A stretch of DNA of 64,000 bases. It comes from CBDFGK01 sp965247075. Its GTDB lineage: Bacteria > Pseudomonadota > Gammaproteobacteria > Pseudomonadales > Halieaceae. The DNA lies in the NCBI GenBank assembly GCA_965247075.1, contig CBDFGK010000002.1:558001-622000 (forward strand), read 5' to 3'. The position numbers and the translations under genes are program-made. The notes under the pieces were generated by a model, which was not told where the DNA came from, made no database searches, and was given only the letters and a program-made list of their open reading frames with translations. Each line of letters opens with the position of its first letter. Position 1 is the first letter of the stretch. This document shows, in pieces, positions 61,471-64,000 of this stretch.

Positions 61471-63033
61471 TTAATCCGCTGCGCCGGCGGGCTGGTAATA
61501 ATCCAGCACCAACTGGTTGAGCAGTCGCACACCCCAACCTACAGCGCCCTTTGGGTTGGTGTTGGTGCTTTTGGTACTCCAGGCCTTACCCGCTATGTCC
61601 AGGTGCGCCCAGGCAGTGTCCTGCCCTACAAAAGTACCTATAAATTCCGCGCCGGTGCTGGCGCCGCCGTAACCGCCCTCTACGGAATTCTTCACGTCGG
61701 CGATATCGGACTTGATGGCTTCCCTGAAGTCAGCATGTAAAGGCATGCGCCAAACCTCTTCGCCCGCCGTTTTACCCGACGACACTATTTGCCTTGCCAA
61801 TTCGTCTTGTCGGGAAAACACCCCGGCGTAGGTCTCGCCCAATGCCACCTTTATAGATCCGGTCAGGGTCGCCAGGTCAACCATAATGACCGGTGCAAAT
61901 TCCTGCTGGGTATACCAGACCGCATCGGACAAAATCAGGCGGCCCTCCGCATCGGTATTAATCACCTCGATGGTCTTGCCAGACATGGTCGTGCGTACAT
62001 CGCCGGGGCGCTGGGCCCGCTGTGAGGGCATATTTTCAACCAGCGCCGCCACGGCCACTGCATTGACGGGCGCTTTGCGCTTGGCCAGTGTCAACAAGGT
62101 ACCTGTGACGGCGGCAGCGCCGGACATATCGTATTTCATGCGCCACATGCCTTTTGGCGATTTGAGTGAGATACCACCTGAGTCAAAAGTGACACCCTTG
62201 CCGACAAAGGCCAGTGGCGCCTCTTTGTCCTCGCCACCGCGATAGTTGATTACCAGCAAGCGAGGAGGGCGTTCACTACCCATACCGACCCCCAGTAATG
62301 CACCCATGCCCAACTTGTCCATCTGCTTGACGTTGAGTACTTTGATGGAGACATTATCAACGCCGTCGAAAGCGGCGCGGGTGCGATCTACAAAAGATTG
62401 CGGGTAGATCACATTGGCCGGTTCATTGATCAGGTCACGCGCAAAAAATACGCCATCGGCAACAGGCGCCAGCTTGTCACTCCAGTGCTGCGCCGTGTTC
62501 TGGGAAAATGTTGTGTGAATAACAAAGCGCGTTGCTGGCGCGGCGTCATCCTCATCTTCATCGGCGCTTTTGTACTTGTCAAAATTGTAGGCGCCCAGTT
62601 GCAATCCCAGCGCTATATGCGCCGCCGGAAATTCGATATCAGCTGCCAGACCGGACCAGACAATAGTAACCCGCTCCGTCTCGTCGGTGCCGGTAGCTGT
62701 AACAATGGCTCCGCCCAGGTCCTGTAGGTCGCGGGCTGTGGGGGTCTGGTCGCCTACGCCGACGATGACTACCCGGTCATAGGACGCAACTGAATACAGG
62801 GTTAATGATTTGTCCTTTTGCCCTTTAAAATCAGCAGCAGCAATGGCTTTCTGCAATTCTTCTGTTAATGTGGTTTCGAGCTTTGGTGGCAGCTTTCCAC
62901 CTTCTGCCAGCGGGATCACCAGCGTGCCGGATATGGTCAGGTCGTCCAGTTCGGCAAATTGTGGCCTTAGCTCGGCGCTTGCCAGGGCCGGCAGGGCCAA
63001 TAGCAAGGCCAGCAGAGTAGATGTTATTCTCAT
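61471..63033 (-). CDS. Secreted leucyl aminopeptidase (M17)
   Basis: The 520-residue protein starts MRITSTLLALLLALPALASA, a clear signal peptide, so it is periplasmic or secreted, unlike cytosolic PepA. The metal and catalytic blocks are intact: LAFVGKGVTFDSGGISLKSP, KYDMSGAAAV, and VINTDAEGRLILSDAV. The frame is open to 63129, but the signal peptide fixes the start at 63033. An acidic insertion (SADEDEDDAAP) is present near residue 170. It is first of three genes on this strand. Confidence 0.92.
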   Translation of the reverse strand: MRITSTLLALLLALPALASAELRPQFAELDDLTISGTLVIPLAEGGKLPPKLETTLTEELQKAIAAADFKGQKDKSLTLYSVASYDRVVIVGVGDQTPTARDLQDLGGAIVTATGTDETERVTIVWSGLAADIEFPAAHIALGLQLGAYNFDKYKSADEDEDDAAPATRFVIHTTFSQNTAQHWSDKLAPVADGVFFARDLINEPANVIYPQSFVDRTRAAFDGVDNVSIKVLNVKQMDKLGMGALLGVGMGSERPPRLLVINYRGGEDKEAPLAFVGKGVTFDSGGISLKSPKGMWRMKYDMSGAAAVTGTLLTLAKRKAPVNAVAVAALVENMPSQRAQRPGDVRTTMSGKTIEVINTDAEGRLILSDAVWYTQQEFAPVIMVDLATLTGSIKVALGETYAGVFSRQDELARQIVSSGKTAGEEVWRMPLHADFREAIKSDIADVKNSVEGGYGGASTGAEFIGTFVGQDTAWAHLDIAGKAWSTKSTNTNPKGAVGWGVRLLNQLVLDYYQPAGAAD

Positions 63034-63221
63034 GTTTTTCTCGCGATGTTTTGTAGACGCGCTAAGTTTACACGTAAACAGGCAGACCACCCAAGTCAGA
63101 GCCTCCATCAGCCAGCATAGCGAGCACACCGATAGCGGCTATCAAGACCCAGAGTTCAGTATCATTTCTCTATTGGGATATACTGCCAAGTGCAAGGAAA
63201 ACACACGATTAAGGAGATGGC

Positions 63222-64000
63222 ATGCAAGCCGGCGAAGTTAACAATGTAGATGATGCCAAGCGAATTGTCGAGGAACGGGGTCTGACGCATATTAAAGTCG
63301 GCGTCTTCGATATTGACGGTGTGTTGCGCGGCAAATACATGAGCCGGGGAAAATTTTTCTCTGCGCTGGATAAGGGTTTTGGATTTTGCGACGTGGTGCT
63401 GGGCTGGGATTCTGATGACCAGTTGTATGAAAATCCCGGTGTGAACTACACCGGCTGGCACACCGGTTATCCCGATGCGGCGGTTAACATACTGCCGGAA
63501 ACCTGCCGTGAATTGCCCTACGAACCCGGTATGTTGTTGTTCCTGTCTGAGTTCACGGCAGAGGCCGCCGCCATCTGCCCGCGCAATCTTCTCAAGCGAG
63601 TGTTACAGCGAGCGGCCGATATGGGCTACTCGTTGCGCGCCGCGCTGGAATACGAATTCTTTTTGTTTAACGAGACACCACAATCGGTGCGTGATAAAGG
63701 CTACCGCAATCTGGATTCTGCGACCCCTGGCATGTTTGGCTATTCGATGTTACGCAACTCCGTGTACAGCGATTGGTACCGGGATCTGCTGGATCTCAGT
63801 GAAGACATGGGTTTCCCACTGGAGGCGCTTCACACAGAAACAGGCCCCGGTGTACTGGAGGCCGCTATCAGCGTTGATGAGGCCCTGCGAGCTGCCGACA
63901 AGGGTGCGTTGTTCAAAACCTTTTGCAAAGTGTGGGCACAGCGCAATGGCATGATGGCGACCTTTATGGCCAAGTGGTCCAATGACTACCCCGGCCAGAG
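63222..64000 (+). CDS. Glutamine synthetase family protein, N-terminal 259 residues (3' part outside window)
   Basis: The frame starts MQAGEVNNVDDAKRIVEERG behind AAGGAG. It has the beta-grasp block VGVFDIDGVLRGKYMSR, then the catalytic part RAALEYEFFLF, where the first metal Glu lies, and EALHTETGPGVLEAAI with the second. This resembles gamma-glutamylpolyamine synthetases and other GlnA-like ligases, not GlnA itself: the N-terminus and the spacing differ. It is cut by the window end, so the adenylylation site cannot be checked. Confidence 0.88.
   Translation, partial: MQAGEVNNVDDAKRIVEERGLTHIKVGVFDIDGVLRGKYMSRGKFFSALDKGFGFCDVVLGWDSDDQLYENPGVNYTGWHTGYPDAAVNILPETCRELPYEPGMLLFLSEFTAEAAAICPRNLLKRVLQRAADMGYSLRAALEYEFFLFNETPQSVRDKGYRNLDSATPGMFGYSMLRNSVYSDWYRDLLDLSEDMGFPLEALHTETGPGVLEAAISVDEALRAADKGALFKTFCKVWAQRNGMMATFMAKWSNDYPGQ

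Overview
The window looks like a chromosomal segment of a marine-type gammaproteobacterium, probably near Cellvibrionales or Pseudomonadales. This rests on gene order (dnaX-ybaB-recR-rnd-ycgL-ycgN; clpS-clpA-infA-bpt-aat-trxB-ftsK-lolA-rarA-crcB-serS-cysG) and on protein similarity judged by eye; no database search was possible.

Region 1 (1-41.5 kb) is core genome. It holds the start of metH, nfuA behind an IscR-type-1-like box, a class I DAHP synthase, tRNA-Gly and tRNA-Glu with a clear promoter and terminator, a two-gene ABC-2 exporter with queF, tRNA-Ser and 4.5S RNA, and the dnaX/recombination block, where dnaX carries an A AAA AAG slippage site. Next come a VWA/MoxR/CoxE-like set, an RNA methyltransferase with an IclR regulator, an almost complete bacterial N-degron locus (clpS, clpA, aat, bpt, with infA), ftsK-lolA-rarA, crcB-serS-cysG, the protease prc, and an aa3-type cytochrome c oxidase operon with two subunit III genes.

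Region 2 (about 41.5-59.1 kb) is a mosaic accessory island. It carries parDE at the left edge, an AbrB-like/Doc pair at the right edge, and a zeta-type kinase toxin with a 58-residue upstream partner in the middle. A cassette occurs three times: an IS91-family end, the tail of a ybdK-like ligase gene, and a large membrane protein gene (about 580 residues: EamA-like transporter fused to a charged helical domain and extra membrane segments). Each copy is broken differently: copy 1 by a nonsense codon and fusion to hppA debris, copy 2 by a one-base A-tract frameshift, copy 3 by an ISL3-family insertion with an 8-bp target duplication. A second ISL3-family element splits an FG-GAP lipoprotein gene, also with an 8-bp duplication. 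An IS91 end truncates rpiA after about 52 codons. A G9 tract puts a cephalosporin-hydroxylase-like gene out of frame.

Region 3 (59.1-64 kb) returns to core-like genes: an APC permease, a YdjM-like membrane hydrolase, a secreted M17 aminopeptidase, and the start of a glutamine-synthetase-family gene cut by the window end.

The strongest candidate for something undescribed is the IS91-end-bounded, triplicated membrane-protein cassette. The order IS91 end, then cargo, is the same in all copies, which fits rolling-circle mobilisation of DNA next to a terminus. The near-identical 3' halves of the gene suggest recent duplication or gene conversion.
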